In this document: piece by piece, positions 15,292-25,700 of the stretch | How the letters are laid out: the number at the start of each line of letters is the position of its first letter | Position numbering within the stretch: the first letter of the stretch is position 1 | Assembly (NCBI RefSeq): GCF_016919065.1 | Contig: NZ_JAFFQA010000014.1 | Coordinates: 48,038-112,037, forward strand | Length of the DNA stretch: 64,000 nucleotides | From: Desulfobulbus rhabdoformis | Lineage (GTDB): Bacteria > Desulfobacterota > Desulfobulbia > Desulfobulbales > Desulfobulbaceae | Direction of reading: 5' to 3' | Made by a program: the position numbers and the translations under genes | The notes under the pieces: model-generated | What the model was told of the DNA's origin: nothing | What the model saw: only the letters and a program-made list of their open reading frames with translations | Database searches by the model: none

Positions 15292-17694
15292 ATGGGCAAA
15301 AGGAAGGCCGATGGGCGTTTATTTTTCTTGCTTCCGGGGAGAACAGGTGAGGGAATTGTCCATCCCATAGTATTAATACAACGAGCTAAACGAATTATGG
15401 CCGCTTTGATCGCATGGCTTATAGGATTGTTTTTTTTAGGCATAGGCCTTTGGATCTTATTGCTGCGTTCCGAGGATCTCATCGACAAGATCAAGCCACA
15501 CAATATGCTCATCGGCCAAATGACCATTGATGGTGTCGAAAACAAGAGCTACGCTGAATTACTGCGTGCACGTTTCGATCACCATTTTCGTCACCTCTCT
15601 GCCATTCCAAAAGAGACCGGTTTTTTTGAAGTACTGTCATTGGATACCACAGAATTATTCCAACAAGACAGCCTGTCCAGTCCGCTGAAAAATATGACGA
15701 TAGAGGTGAGTGGCGTCAATGTCAGCCTCCTCTTTCGACTTGTCAACCAGATTGCGCAACCGGCGCGATGGGTGGTCGAAGGTGATTTCCAAGTCAAGTC
15801 AGACCGCGCTTTACTGGCCCTCCGAATGCGCCGCGGAGAACGGCTCATTCGAACATGGTACCTCGAACGTCTGGGGAATACCGCTGAAGATAAATCTTTG
15901 CTCTTGGAACAATTAGTTGACGATGCGATATTTCAACTTGCCTACGACTTCGGCAACGAACTTGAAGAGGATACAGAATTAAAAAAATGGCGGGATGTGC
16001 TCCCACTCCCCACGCAATTCCCGAATCGTAAAGCACTTACCGCCTATTATGAAGGACGCAGCGCATTGGGCCGCTTCTTTTCCTACGGTGAGTGGCACGA
16101 TCTCGATAGAGCGGTAAACCAGCTGCGTGAACTACGCAGTCAGATGCCGAACTATCAAGATGGCTTGATGTTGCTCGGCATTGCCCTGGCAGAAAAGCGT
16201 TATGAAACGGAAGCAATTCATGTTTTCCAACACCTTCTTTTACTGATAGCACCAAACTCAAAAGGGTTTGTGCAATTACCTCTGGAGCAGCAACAACGCT
16301 ATCTTGCCACATCGCTCTTAAAAGCAACGGCCACCGCCAAACAGAACACCTGGCAAACCAATCATGAAGCCATTGCAGAGCTCGAATCACTGATCCCCTT
16401 GCTTGACAGTGTTCGTCAATCAGCAAAAAACAGCAGTGAATCAACGTCAATTACGGCTGAGAAGAAAAAGGCTCTCAACCGATTAATCGCGCACTGCGAA
16501 GAGCTCAAGGCTCAGACTGCTGCGCAACTCGCAATGACGTATTCCCAATATTTTTCCTACCTGCATAGACACACCGTCTATGAAATGTTCTTCAATGCAA
16601 CAGCGCCCCCAACATTGCGAATCGAACGTACCTCAGAGGCGGAAATCTTATTAAAAGGCCCGGCAAATAAGGCAAAGGAGCTTGTTATTCGCACGCTGGG
16701 CAGCATCCAAAAACAGTATGCCCAGTGGCTGTCCAATGCAGGGAAATCGCTGAACGAAACTTCGGCAATCTGGAATAAGCTCGAGGGTGGGCCCCGCCGT
16801 CAAAACGAGCTGCGGGCACGCCTTCGACTGGCAGAAGGGTACACACAGTACCGTATCGCGGATTTTGAAAATCACGAAAACACAAGCGAACCACTTCTGG
16901 GATTGGACTATAGCCATCGAATCAGTCTGGCGAGAGCAGCCCTCCAACAGGCCGAAGCCGCACATCCCAATCATTACCTGGTGTTACAACTTCTGGGTTC
17001 GGTGTATTCCACCCCACGCAACCCGGAAAAATCACTTGGCATCGCTGAGCAATATATTGAGCGAGCGATACTCGCCAATCCCAACGATTATTATGGACAC
17101 ACCTTACTCGCGGAAATTTGGCTCCAACGTATAGCCTTTACTGGTATAGACTTGGAGAGTCGCCCCCTTATCGAACGCGCATTACAGGAGTTGCAAACAG
17201 CTGTAGCACTGAACGAGCCCTGCGGTAGAACGCAACTGCTCCGGGCCCAGTTCTATACTCTATTACTGGAGCTAGAGCGAAGCGGTGAGAGGCAAAAAGA
17301 ACTTCGTGCCAGTCGAGATAGAGCAATCACTCAAGCCAGTCGCCTCCTCCCTTATGCTTTTAAACGAAAGCAGCCCGAAGAAAACTTAAGCTGGATAAAA
17401 ATAATCGCTGCCACCCGACAATTAGGGAAAGCTGCCGAGGATTTGCAACAAGAGGGGGCAACGCCGGAAGAGCTACAGAGTCAGCGCCAACTACGTTTTG
17501 AACGCTCGAAACAGGAGATCATCAAATCAATAGATTCGCTGATTAAAGACTGTGAAACATTGAAAGAGCGGTGGGTGGCACAGCAAAGGGTTTTTATGGT
17601 CAATAAACTGGAACAACGGGTCAAACAATTAAAACAGGAGATTGAGTATGCAACGCTGGAGAACTGGCGTGACATAACAATTGAAATCCTTTAG
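15292..17694 (+). CDS. Membrane-anchored TPR-rich protein of unknown function
   Basis: 800 residues; the start has GAAGGAGA upstream. One membrane segment lies at about residues 37-58 (AALIAWLIGLFFLGIGLWIL), with a short basic N terminus inside the cell, so most of the protein should lie on the far side of the inner membrane. The body is helical with TPR-like units, for example LRELRSQMPNYQDGLMLLGI, AEKRYETEAIHVFQHLL, QQAEAAHPNHYLVLQLLGSV and RAILANPNDYYGHTLLAEIW. The C terminus is a charged coiled coil (about 725-800). No enzyme domain is seen. It may scaffold an envelope complex. Neighbours give no clue. Confidence 0.65.
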   Translation: MGKRKADGRLFFLLPGRTGEGIVHPIVLIQRAKRIMAALIAWLIGLFFLGIGLWILLLRSEDLIDKIKPHNMLIGQMTIDGVENKSYAELLRARFDHHFRHLSAIPKETGFFEVLSLDTTELFQQDSLSSPLKNMTIEVSGVNVSLLFRLVNQIAQPARWVVEGDFQVKSDRALLALRMRRGERLIRTWYLERLGNTAEDKSLLLEQLVDDAIFQLAYDFGNELEEDTELKKWRDVLPLPTQFPNRKALTAYYEGRSALGRFFSYGEWHDLDRAVNQLRELRSQMPNYQDGLMLLGIALAEKRYETEAIHVFQHLLLLIAPNSKGFVQLPLEQQQRYLATSLLKATATAKQNTWQTNHEAIAELESLIPLLDSVRQSAKNSSESTSITAEKKKALNRLIAHCEELKAQTAAQLAMTYSQYFSYLHRHTVYEMFFNATAPPTLRIERTSEAEILLKGPANKAKELVIRTLGSIQKQYAQWLSNAGKSLNETSAIWNKLEGGPRRQNELRARLRLAEGYTQYRIADFENHENTSEPLLGLDYSHRISLARAALQQAEAAHPNHYLVLQLLGSVYSTPRNPEKSLGIAEQYIERAILANPNDYYGHTLLAEIWLQRIAFTGIDLESRPLIERALQELQTAVALNEPCGRTQLLRAQFYTLLLELERSGERQKELRASRDRAITQASRLLPYAFKRKQPEENLSWIKIIAATRQLGKAAEDLQQEGATPEELQSQRQLRFERSKQEIIKSIDSLIKDCETLKERWVAQQRVFMVNKLEQRVKQLKQEIEYATLENWRDITIEIL

Positions 17695-17791
17695 AAAAAT
17701 GTTATTCTTCGGTTGCTCCTGAAAGTTATTTATTGATGCATTACAAATCGGCATTTTTTTTGTCCGCCCCAACCTCTTAACAATTTTTGTT

Positions 17792-18220
17792 ATGTCCAAT
17801 TGTTCCAATCAACTCTTTACCTATGGCTCGCTTATGTGCGAGGATATTATGACCGAGGTGGCGGGCAGTCCCCTGAAGAGCACGCCTGCCCGTTTACGCG
17901 GTTTTCGCCGTTTTCTGGTCAAAAATGAGAAATACCCAGGCATTGTTCCTTCGACTGAAGGTCTGGTCAGCGGTATTGTTTACCATGGCTTGACTGCGTC
18001 CAACTGGCAACGGCTGGATCAATTTGAAGGCGACTACTATAACCGGCAAGCGGTCACGGTCCTCCTTGAAGACGGGCAACAGCTCACGGTAGACTGCTAC
18101 CTCTTTCGGCCCGAACTCAGTCACCTGCTCACCGAGATTGAGTGGGACTTTGCCACCTTTCTTGAGCAGGGAAAAACCACCTTTCAGCACCAGTACTGCG
18201 GATTCAAGGCGATTGACTGA
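17792..18220 (+). CDS. Gamma-glutamylcyclotransferase-like (AIG2 family) protein
   Basis: 142 residues. The AIG2/GGCT fold is recognised by the substrate-loop motif YGSLM (residues 11-15), LRGFRRF, and the likely catalytic acid Glu79 in DQFEGDYYNR. Family members convert gamma-glutamyl amines or dipeptides to 5-oxoproline, or act on related amide bonds, in the cytoplasm. It lies just before a hydantoinase/oxoprolinase-family gene, and oxoprolinase would consume 5-oxoproline, an attractive pairing; a repeat element separates them, so co-transcription is uncertain. The ribosome site is weak. Confidence 0.85.
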   Translation: MSNCSNQLFTYGSLMCEDIMTEVAGSPLKSTPARLRGFRRFLVKNEKYPGIVPSTEGLVSGIVYHGLTASNWQRLDQFEGDYYNRQAVTVLLEDGQQLTVDCYLFRPELSHLLTEIEWDFATFLEQGKTTFQHQYCGFKAID

Positions 18221-18251
18221 TCTCTCCCGCATGAATCGTACAAACAGTCGT

Positions 18252-18358
18252 TGAATTCGTGGCGGCGGGTGCAACTGAACAATACATGAATTTGTTTAGC
18301 AATCTTCGTCTCAGTAAAATGATACGTTGTTCAGTGACCGACCGCCATCACGAATTCA
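18252..18358. repeat. Second palindromic repeat family, copy B
   Basis: 107 bp. TGAATTCGTGGCGGCGGGTG at the left matches, inverted, the right end CCGCCATCACGAATTCA. Inner arms ACTGAACAA and TTGTTCAGT also pair. It could fold into a long hairpin between the cyclotransferase and HyuA genes. Confidence 0.65.
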
Positions 18359-18397
18359 GAAAATCGCCCTTCCCCACCATCCAGGCAAGGAGTTGCC

Positions 18398-20083
18398 ATG
18401 CGCATAGGAATTGATATCGGCGGCACCCACACCGACGGCGTCCTTATCGATGGCGGTCGCTTACTTGCAGCCGCCAAAGCCCCCACCAACCGCGAGAATC
18501 TGCTCGAATCGATTACCCTGGTTTTGCAATCGGTCCTCACAGGCCAGGATCCGGCCCGTGTGAAAACACTCAACCTGAGCACCACCCTGACCACAAACGC
18601 CATTGTCACCGGCAAGACTGATCCCGTAGGCATGCTGGTCGTCGGTGGGCCGGGCATTGCCGCCAAACATTATGCTATTGGCGGTCATTACCATCAGATC
18701 TACGGCAGTCTGGACCATCTGGGTACCGAGACCTCAGCCCTGGACGAACCGGACCTGGAGGAGGCGATTTCCGCCTGCCAAAAACAGGGGATCAAAAGCT
18801 ACGGGGTGGTCTGCAAGTTCTCGACACGTAACCCTGCTTATGAAAACAGAATGGCTGAAGAGCTGAAAGACAAGGCGGACTGCATCACCCTTGGGCACCT
18901 GGTCTCAGGCCAGTTGAACTTTGGCCGCCGCATTCACACCACCTATTACAATTCAGCAGTCTGGCGTACCTTTCAGAAATTTGCCCAGGCGCTCAACTTA
19001 AGCCTGAAGGGCTTCAATCTTGAGGCCGAGGTCAACATCCTCAAGGCAGACGGCGGAACCATGCCGCTTTCCAGGGCACTGGAACTCCCAGTGCAGTCCA
19101 TTTTTTCAGGCCCTGCAGCCTCGGTCATGGGTATTTTGGCGACCAGTCCCGCAAGTGAGGATATGCTCATGCTCGATATCGGCGGCACCACCTCGGATAT
19201 CGCCCTCTTTGCCGCTGGCGAGCCGCTTTTGGAACGGGAAGGCATCGCCATTGAGAATCGCCCCACCTTGGTCCGTGCCATCCATGTGGAGTCCATCGGT
19301 ATCGGTGGCGACTCCCTGATTCAAGTAGAGGGTGGTCAGGTCTCCACCGGCCCTGATCGAATCGGTCCCTGTATGGCTGCCGGTGGAACCACCCCAACAC
19401 TGATGGATGCCTTCAACCATCTCGGCCAGGCCTCTTTTGGTGATATCGCTGCCTCAAAACAGGGTCTGGAAACGCTTGCCGCAGCCAAGAGCATGAATGC
19501 GGATGAGCTTGCCAGGCTGGCCATTGAGGATGCACTCAACACCATAGCCACCAAAATCAAATCGCTGGTGCGGATGGTCAACGCCAAGCCGGTGTACACC
19601 ATTCATGAAATGCTGGAAGATCGGGCCATTGAACCCAAAAAACTGACCGTGATCGGAGGGCCGGCAGCTGTTTTTCAACAGATGCTCGGCAAACGTCTTG
19701 GCCTGGAAGTGGAAGTGCCTTCGCTCCACGGAGTGGCCAATGCGGTGGGCGCGGCCCTTACCCGCACCACCAGCCACCTGGCCCTTACGGCCAACACCGC
19801 CCGGGGTAACCTCTCCGTACCGATGTTAGGCATTTATCGCACTGTAAACCGAAAGTTCAGCCTGGATGAGGCAGTGGAAGAGGCTCGCAGCCTGTTGGTT
19901 GAGGATTTGGCCGAGGCAGGAATAACCATGCCCCCGGAGGATATTCAAATCACCCAGGCGGATTCTTTCAACATGATTGATGGCTCCTACTCCAGTGGCA
20001 AGAATATTCGGGTGGTAGCCCAGGTGCGACCGGCGGTGACAGCGCAGCTTGCGGGTGAACCGGTTGCGGTGCAGGTGCTTTGA
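18398..20083 (+). CDS. Hydantoinase A / oxoprolinase-family protein
   Basis: 561 residues; AAGGAG precedes the ATG. It has the actin-like ATPase fold of the HyuA family: phosphate-binding IGIDIGGTHTDGVLID at the N terminus, LSTTLTTNAIVTGK, the second phosphate loop MLDIGGTTSDIALF, and ESIGIGGDS. Relatives use ATP to open hydantoins or 5-oxoproline, or to carboxylate ketones, usually with a HyuB partner. No HyuB gene is present nearby, and the protein is shorter than full 5-oxoprolinase, so it belongs with stand-alone HyuA-like proteins. The upstream cyclotransferase suggests 5-oxoproline as one possible substrate. Substrate unknown. Confidence 0.85.
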   Translation: MRIGIDIGGTHTDGVLIDGGRLLAAAKAPTNRENLLESITLVLQSVLTGQDPARVKTLNLSTTLTTNAIVTGKTDPVGMLVVGGPGIAAKHYAIGGHYHQIYGSLDHLGTETSALDEPDLEEAISACQKQGIKSYGVVCKFSTRNPAYENRMAEELKDKADCITLGHLVSGQLNFGRRIHTTYYNSAVWRTFQKFAQALNLSLKGFNLEAEVNILKADGGTMPLSRALELPVQSIFSGPAASVMGILATSPASEDMLMLDIGGTTSDIALFAAGEPLLEREGIAIENRPTLVRAIHVESIGIGGDSLIQVEGGQVSTGPDRIGPCMAAGGTTPTLMDAFNHLGQASFGDIAASKQGLETLAAAKSMNADELARLAIEDALNTIATKIKSLVRMVNAKPVYTIHEMLEDRAIEPKKLTVIGGPAAVFQQMLGKRLGLEVEVPSLHGVANAVGAALTRTTSHLALTANTARGNLSVPMLGIYRTVNRKFSLDEAVEEARSLLVEDLAEAGITMPPEDIQITQADSFNMIDGSYSSGKNIRVVAQVRPAVTAQLAGEPVAVQVL

Positions 20084-20389
20084 GCGTTGAATACTCCTTT
20101 GTTTGCCCATACAGGGGCGAGGAGGCAAATATCCAGTAAAGTAATCTTCTGTCGCGGACATGCCCCGCTCGTACCGTCTTCAGATCATTGCAGCTTTTGT
20201 TGGAACGAAATGTACCTGCGATAAATAATTTCTCGTATTTTTTTAACGACTCCATCACAAAAGTGGTCTCAGGGGCGCCACATTTAGCCAGGCGCGGGTT
20301 GTCGCTAATGTACACTCAGCGACACAACCCCTGATCGGGCAAAGCTGGAATCTCTGTGATCATTTGACCATACTACAAGGGTACCCCCT
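20084..20389. other. Intergenic region with one imperfect hairpin
   Basis: About 300 bases with no gene. GGGTTGTCGCT and AGCGACACAACCC (about 20296-20330) form an imperfect hairpin that could end transcription of the HyuA gene or structure the HDAC leader. Nothing else is seen. Confidence 0.4.
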
Positions 20390-21706
20390 ATGCTGAAAGC
20401 CAACACTTCTCTCGGCGTCATTTTCTTCCCCGCCTTCGACTGGGCCATCTCCTCCACCCACCCCGAACGTGAGGAGCGTCTCCTCTACACCCAGGATCAA
20501 TTCCGCGAAGAGGGGCTCTTTGATATCGAAGGGATCGACGAATACCGCCCGCTCTATGCCACTAACAAAGATATCATGCGAGCCCACTTCTGCTTTCCTT
20601 CGGTGGAGAGGGTCTGCACCGAATCCCACCGCGTTTCCGCCGGAGGTGCCATGCAGGCCGCCCGTCTGGTGATGGAGCAGGAAACCAAGCGGGCCTTTGC
20701 CCTGGTGCGTCCCCCAGGCCACCACGCGATGAAGGTGGTGCACGGCAACCGCGGCTTCTGCAACATCAATATCGAGGCGGTAATGATCGAATGGATTCGC
20801 GAGCATTATGGTCGCAAGCGCATTGCCATTGTCGACACCGACTGCCACCATGGCGACGGCACCCAGGATATCTATTGGCATGATCCTGATGTTTTGTTTA
20901 TTTCTCTGCACCAGGATGGGCGCACCCTCTATCCTGGCTCGGGTTTTCCCTTTGAAAACGGCGGACCACGGGCGCTGGGCAAGACAATCAATATTCCCCT
21001 GCCCCCCCAGACCTCGGATGAAGGTTATCTTTACGCCTTGGAAAACGTGGTCCTCCCCATTCTGGCAGATTTTAAACCCGACCTGATCATCAATTCTGCA
21101 GGTCAGGATAATCACTACTCCGACCCTATCACCAATATGCAGTTCTCCGCCCAGGGGTATGCCAAACTCAATGAACTGCTCAAGCCCGATATTGCGGTTC
21201 TTGAGGGGGGCTACTCCATCAAAGGCGCCCTCCCCTATGTCAATCTGGGCATCTGTTTGGCCATGGCCGGTTGTGATTACTCCGGTGTACGCGAGCCTGA
21301 CTACAACAGCGCCACCCTCAAAGAAAAGCTTGAGACCATGGAATACATCAAAAATTCCTGCACCCACCTGCTGGATGGCTACTTTCATCCCCTGGCGGAT
21401 GACTATGAAAAAGAGGGGAACTTTTTTATTCGGGAAAGGAAAATCTTCTACGACACCGACAATATCCTGGAAAAGCAGCGGGAAGAACTCAAAGACTGTG
21501 ACCAGTGCCGGGGACTGCGGCTGATCAAATCAAGCTCCAGCCACCTGCTCCCCTGTCTTGGGGTCGAGCTGCCCATCGACTGCTGTCCGGCCTGTGAAAA
21601 AGAGGGGTACGAGGCCTATCACACAAGCAGCAACAAGGACTATCTGGTCACCCAGATGCTTGACCAGAAGAACAAACAGTTTATGTACAAGGACGAGTAC
21701 AACTGA
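20390..21706 (+). CDS. Histone-deacetylase-family amidohydrolase with Cys-rich C terminus
   Basis: 438 residues. The arginase/deacetylase fold is clear: RPPGHHAM (about 107-114) supplies the catalytic His pair, DTDCHHGDGTQDIYW (about 148-162) the zinc ligands, and DLIINSAGQDNHYSDP the third metal ligand region. Bacterial members remove acetyl groups from polyamines or lysine. A C-terminal extension of about 85 residues carries CDQC and CCPAC, a probable zinc ribbon not found in standard acetylpolyamine amidohydrolases. It is followed after 20 bases by the signal peptidase gene, then a third gene overlapping by four bases, so the three probably form one operon. Substrate unknown. Confidence 0.88.
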   Translation: MLKANTSLGVIFFPAFDWAISSTHPEREERLLYTQDQFREEGLFDIEGIDEYRPLYATNKDIMRAHFCFPSVERVCTESHRVSAGGAMQAARLVMEQETKRAFALVRPPGHHAMKVVHGNRGFCNINIEAVMIEWIREHYGRKRIAIVDTDCHHGDGTQDIYWHDPDVLFISLHQDGRTLYPGSGFPFENGGPRALGKTINIPLPPQTSDEGYLYALENVVLPILADFKPDLIINSAGQDNHYSDPITNMQFSAQGYAKLNELLKPDIAVLEGGYSIKGALPYVNLGICLAMAGCDYSGVREPDYNSATLKEKLETMEYIKNSCTHLLDGYFHPLADDYEKEGNFFIRERKIFYDTDNILEKQREELKDCDQCRGLRLIKSSSSHLLPCLGVELPIDCCPACEKEGYEAYHTSSNKDYLVTQMLDQKNKQFMYKDEYN

Positions 21707-21726
21707 AACAGCAAGGCCGAAAATCA

Positions 21727-22224
21727 GTGCAAGACCGCCTGCTCCGCACCTTTCTGCTGCCCAAAGTCAACAGGGCATATCTTCTGCGACTCCTGGCGCT
21801 TGTTGTCGGCTCAGTCATCCTCTTTAGCCAGGTGCTGCTCCCACTGCGGATTCAGGGCCACTCCATGGAGCCGACCTATCGTGACGGGACATGGAACTTC
21901 TGCTGGCGGGGGCGTTATCTTTTCCACGATCCCAAGCCTGGGGACGTGGTAGTGATCCGCTTTGCGGGTACACGGGTGAATCTTCTCAAACGAATCGTCG
22001 CCCTCTCAGGAGAAACTGTGGCCTTTCAAAAGGGCGTGCTTCTGGTCAATGGCCGAGCTGTAAACGAACCCTACCTGCAGGATCCTCTGCCCTGGAACCT
22101 GGCTCCGCGAACGGTTGAACCGGGCAAGGTCTATGTGGTGGGCGATAACCGGCGCGTTCCCATGGAAGTGCATCAATTTGGCCAGGTAAACATGCAACGT
22201 ATCGTAGGAGGACTCCTCTGGTGA
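21727..22224 (+). CDS. lepB: Short type I signal peptidase
   Basis: 165 residues with GTG start. One membrane anchor (about 19-40, LLRLLALVVGSVILFSQVLL), then the S26 domain: GHSMEPTY with the nucleophile Ser46, and LLKRIVAL with the general base Lys88, followed by VVGDNRRVPMEVHQFGQV. Both catalytic residues are present. At about half the length of E. coli LepB it is like the compact or TraF-like peptidases. It would cleave signal peptides on the outer face of the inner membrane, perhaps for a special client. It overlaps the next gene by four bases (GTGA), so translation is coupled. Confidence 0.88.
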   Translation: MQDRLLRTFLLPKVNRAYLLRLLALVVGSVILFSQVLLPLRIQGHSMEPTYRDGTWNFCWRGRYLFHDPKPGDVVVIRFAGTRVNLLKRIVALSGETVAFQKGVLLVNGRAVNEPYLQDPLPWNLAPRTVEPGKVYVVGDNRRVPMEVHQFGQVNMQRIVGGLLW

Positions 22225-22715
22225 ATTCGAAAAAACTTATACTTGTTGGAATCGTCGCGGTTATTCTCATTATTTTGGGGTTTACTCTCTGGCCAGGGGA
22301 CAAACGTGCCATCCGCAAGCAGGTTGCCCGGATGGAAGAACTTGCCTCCAAGGCACCCGATGAAAAGGCCATTGATTCGCTGTTTCGAGCACGAAATATG
22401 GCAAAACTGTTTCACGACCCATGCACACTTGAGATTGAGTACGCAGACTTCGTCGGTGAATACAGCCGCAAGAATATCCAGGATAGGATAGTGCTTGCAC
22501 GAAACTCATTTTCCCAGGTCAAGGTATCAACCCATGATCTGGACATATCCCTCTTGGGCAACAAACAGGCCTCTTTACTCTGCACCCTGCGGATCACGGG
22601 AAAAGGGGCAGGAAGTCAAGTCGGCGATGTCCAGGAACTTGAAGCCAACCTGAAAAAAATGGATGGTGATTGGCTCTTTACCAAACTGGCTATGGTGGAG
22701 GTGCTGGAACGCTGA
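22221..22715 (+). CDS. Membrane-anchored NTF2-like protein
   Basis: 164 residues with GTG start overlapping the end of the signal peptidase gene. One N-terminal transmembrane segment (LILVGIVAVILIILGFTLW) is followed by a periplasmic domain of about 130 residues with helix-then-sheet pattern (VARMEELASKAPDEKAIDSL, GNKQASLLCTLRITGKG, ELEANLKKMDGDWLFTKLAM). This is like NTF2/SnoaL-type folds, which end with a tryptophan-bearing strand. No catalytic residues are evident. Translational coupling to the peptidase suggests a shared task, for instance a client or assistant of the peptidase. Confidence 0.65.
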   Translation: MNSKKLILVGIVAVILIILGFTLWPGDKRAIRKQVARMEELASKAPDEKAIDSLFRARNMAKLFHDPCTLEIEYADFVGEYSRKNIQDRIVLARNSFSQVKVSTHDLDISLLGNKQASLLCTLRITGKGAGSQVGDVQELEANLKKMDGDWLFTKLAMVEVLER

Positions 22716-22721
22716 CCTGAA

Positions 22722-22738
22722 TTGCTCACGGATTCAGG
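22722..22738. repeat. Solo end of second repeat family
   Basis: GCTCACGGATTCAGG matches, inverted, the left end of copies A, C and D. It lies between the convergent ends of two genes and may be a remnant or a short palindromic unit. Confidence 0.4.
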
Positions 22739-25700
22739 ATCCATTTTCATCGCCCTTTTCCACCGGTTCTTGTTTCTGGACCAGATGCACCTCAAGCGGC
22801 GAGTTCGTATCAAGATGCACATCCCTCTGGGGAAAGGAGATACTGATCTGAGCCTCCCGAAAGGCCTTATCAATGGCCAGGTGCAGGCGGGTCTTTGCGG
22901 TGAGGCGATCATCGACAGAGTTGACGAAGCAGCGAAGATTTAAAAGAAGCGAGTTGTCGCCAAAGCTGTCAAATGTGACGGTGACTCGCGGTTCAGCCAG
23001 AACCAGGGGTTCGTTTTCCGCAGCCTGCTGCATCAGATGCATGGCCAGCCCCACATCACTGCCATAGGCCACCCCCACCGGTAAAATGATACGGTTAATG
23101 GGGTCGCTGAGTGACCAATTGAGCAGTCTGCTGGATATAAACTCCTTATTGGGCACCAAGAGTTCCTTGCCGTCAAAATCGCGAATCGTGGTGGCGCGAA
23201 TACGGATGCGGGTGACCACGCCGACCGTGGTATCCACCGTGACCACATCCCCCAAACGGATGGGGCGTTCAAACAAAATAATGATACCACTGATAAAGTT
23301 GGCCACAATCTCCTGCAGACCAAAGCCGATTCCCACACCGAGGGCTGCCACCAGCCACTGAATCTGCGACCAACTGAAGCCAAGTGAATCGGCAATATAA
23401 ATCACGCCAGCTCCGCCAATACCATATCGTGTCAGCGTTACCACGGTATAACGGCTCCCTGCACTCATCTGCAGTCGTTTCAAAAGGATGATGGTCAACA
23501 GAGCCGGAAGATGACGGATACCGATAATCGTCAGAAAGCCAATGAGAATGGTCATCCCTGCATCGGCCACACTCACCGGATATGACTGCGCATGGCCGTT
23601 GACCTGGATAACATTGGTCCACAGGGTGTAATGATTAAACATCCGCAGAGCGGGAAGTACCTCATTCCAGACCAACCACAATCCCGCAAGCCCAACAAAG
23701 ATAACCAGGGCATTAAGCAATTTACGGCTATCTTGGCTCAAATCCGCCAGATTTTCCTCAGGCACGGGTGCAGCTTCTGCTTCGGGCACCTGAGCGACAT
23801 TCCCTGTAGCGTCGCCGACCATATCAAGCGATGTTCGCTGCCAGGCCTTTTTCAGGGCAAGTTGCCTGCCCGATTGAATGAGCCAACGTTCGAGCACCTG
23901 ATGACCGACAACCAGGACAAAGGACAGCCAGATGGTATTAAGCAGACAACTGAGGAGACCGCCAACGGCAAAAATATAGCCCGCAAGGACAAGCCCCCCA
24001 AGGATTAAAGGCAAAACCACAGTGACAGTAAACAAAAAAGGTTGCAAACGTCCAAGCAGGTTTGCAGGTCCGTTTGTCCGCATTTTCTGCCAGACAACGG
24101 ATTGGGGATGAAAAATTCGTAGGGCACAAAACATGATCACAGCGAGCAGAACGATAATACTGAGCCGTCCCAAGGTATGACTGCTACCAGCCCGATAATT
24201 GCCGAAAAAAGCGATTTGGGTAAAAAACGCCACCGGCAGGAAGGCAAAGAGAAATTGTCGGGTCTGCTGCCGAAGATACTCGACCTTTTCCCGCGACCAG
24301 AAAAATACTCGTGAGGCAAGCCCGATGGGACGCAATGACTCGATAATACTGCGGAGATAGAAAAATCGCAGACTGAAAAAAAGCAGGGAATTCCCCACGG
24401 CACGGGTAAAATCACTGCCCTCCCCATAGGCCTGTAACTGCCAGCCAGCAGCACCAATGAGCAATGGGCAGGGCAGAGCAAGAACCGCGGTCAATACCAG
24501 AGCCTTGATGGAAAGACCAAAAGTATAACTGGTGGGATTCCCGGCCAGATTCACTGCTGTCTCCAGTTGGTTGATCACCATCTTCCGCAGTGTGTAGAGT
24601 ACTCCACAGAAAACAACAACCAACAAGAAAATTGGGGAAACCAGGACGTTATGCAGTAATACCTGTCCGACTCCACTCCAACGTTCAGGAGAGAACAGGG
24701 TTTGTATTTCTCGGGGAAGCTCTGTCAAACCACGCAGATTGACCGGCGGGGTGGAACGCATCCAGAGAAGATGTTCCTGCAGATAATTGCTGAAATCTTG
24801 GACAGTCCCCACCAGGTTGGTGTAAAGCAGCTCGATTTCAGAAAGCTGGCTCAAGTAGGTTCGGTTGGCCGCAATATTTTTGTCCAACAGGTCGCTTCTG
24901 CTTGCGATAATTTTGCGTAACTCGGGTTTGAGTTCCTTGGCGATCTCAGGATCAGTTGTTCCCAGAATCTCAAGGATATACTTTTCACGGTCCTCGATCT
25001 TTTTCTTTTCATCTTCCTCCTGTACCTGCAGCAATCCTATTTCAGCGATTATCTGACTGTTTTGGCTACGTTTTTTAGCCAACTTCCTGTCGTCTGGCAG
25101 GTTGCGCTGAATATCATGGAGCAACAACCCCAAAGCATGACTCAACCCCACGACTTCAATTTTTTGTTTGGTACTGGCGTAGGTCCCTTCGATTCGGCTC
25201 AACTCGCCACTGAGTGTATCACGCAATCTGGCGCTTGTTTTCAGGGCGTCGGAGGTCTTGAGCAACTGCTCGCTGTAAGAGGCATTTTTTGCTGCAGCCT
25301 GTTGCAAGACCGGCTGATTATCAGCCATCTTAGCCAACATCTCTTTTGCTGCACCAACACTTTGGTTTGCCTCCTCCTGACGTTTACGGTTTACCTTGGT
25401 TTCAATATCCTGCACATCAAGGCGTACAAGCTCCAGCCGGAAAGCGGCCTCGTCCCTTTGGGCATTTATCAGTTCACTGCGTACCGGCATGCTGACCAAT
25501 TCCTGATTCAGCATACGGGATTCACTTTGCAGGGAGGCCAGTCTGGACCGATTCACCAGATTTTGCGCTTTGCTGATTTCCGGGTCGACGCCGGGCTGAG
25601 GGGATATTTTAGCCGCTCCATTAATCGCATCGGTGCTTTCCTTGATTGCAGCGAGGCGTTGACTAATTTGGCCCGGACGATCGGTGAAGAAGTTACTTTG

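Noticed and set aside
20360..21388. A 342-codon minus-strand frame.
   Set aside because: It is antisense to the deacetylase gene, whose catalytic motifs are clear.
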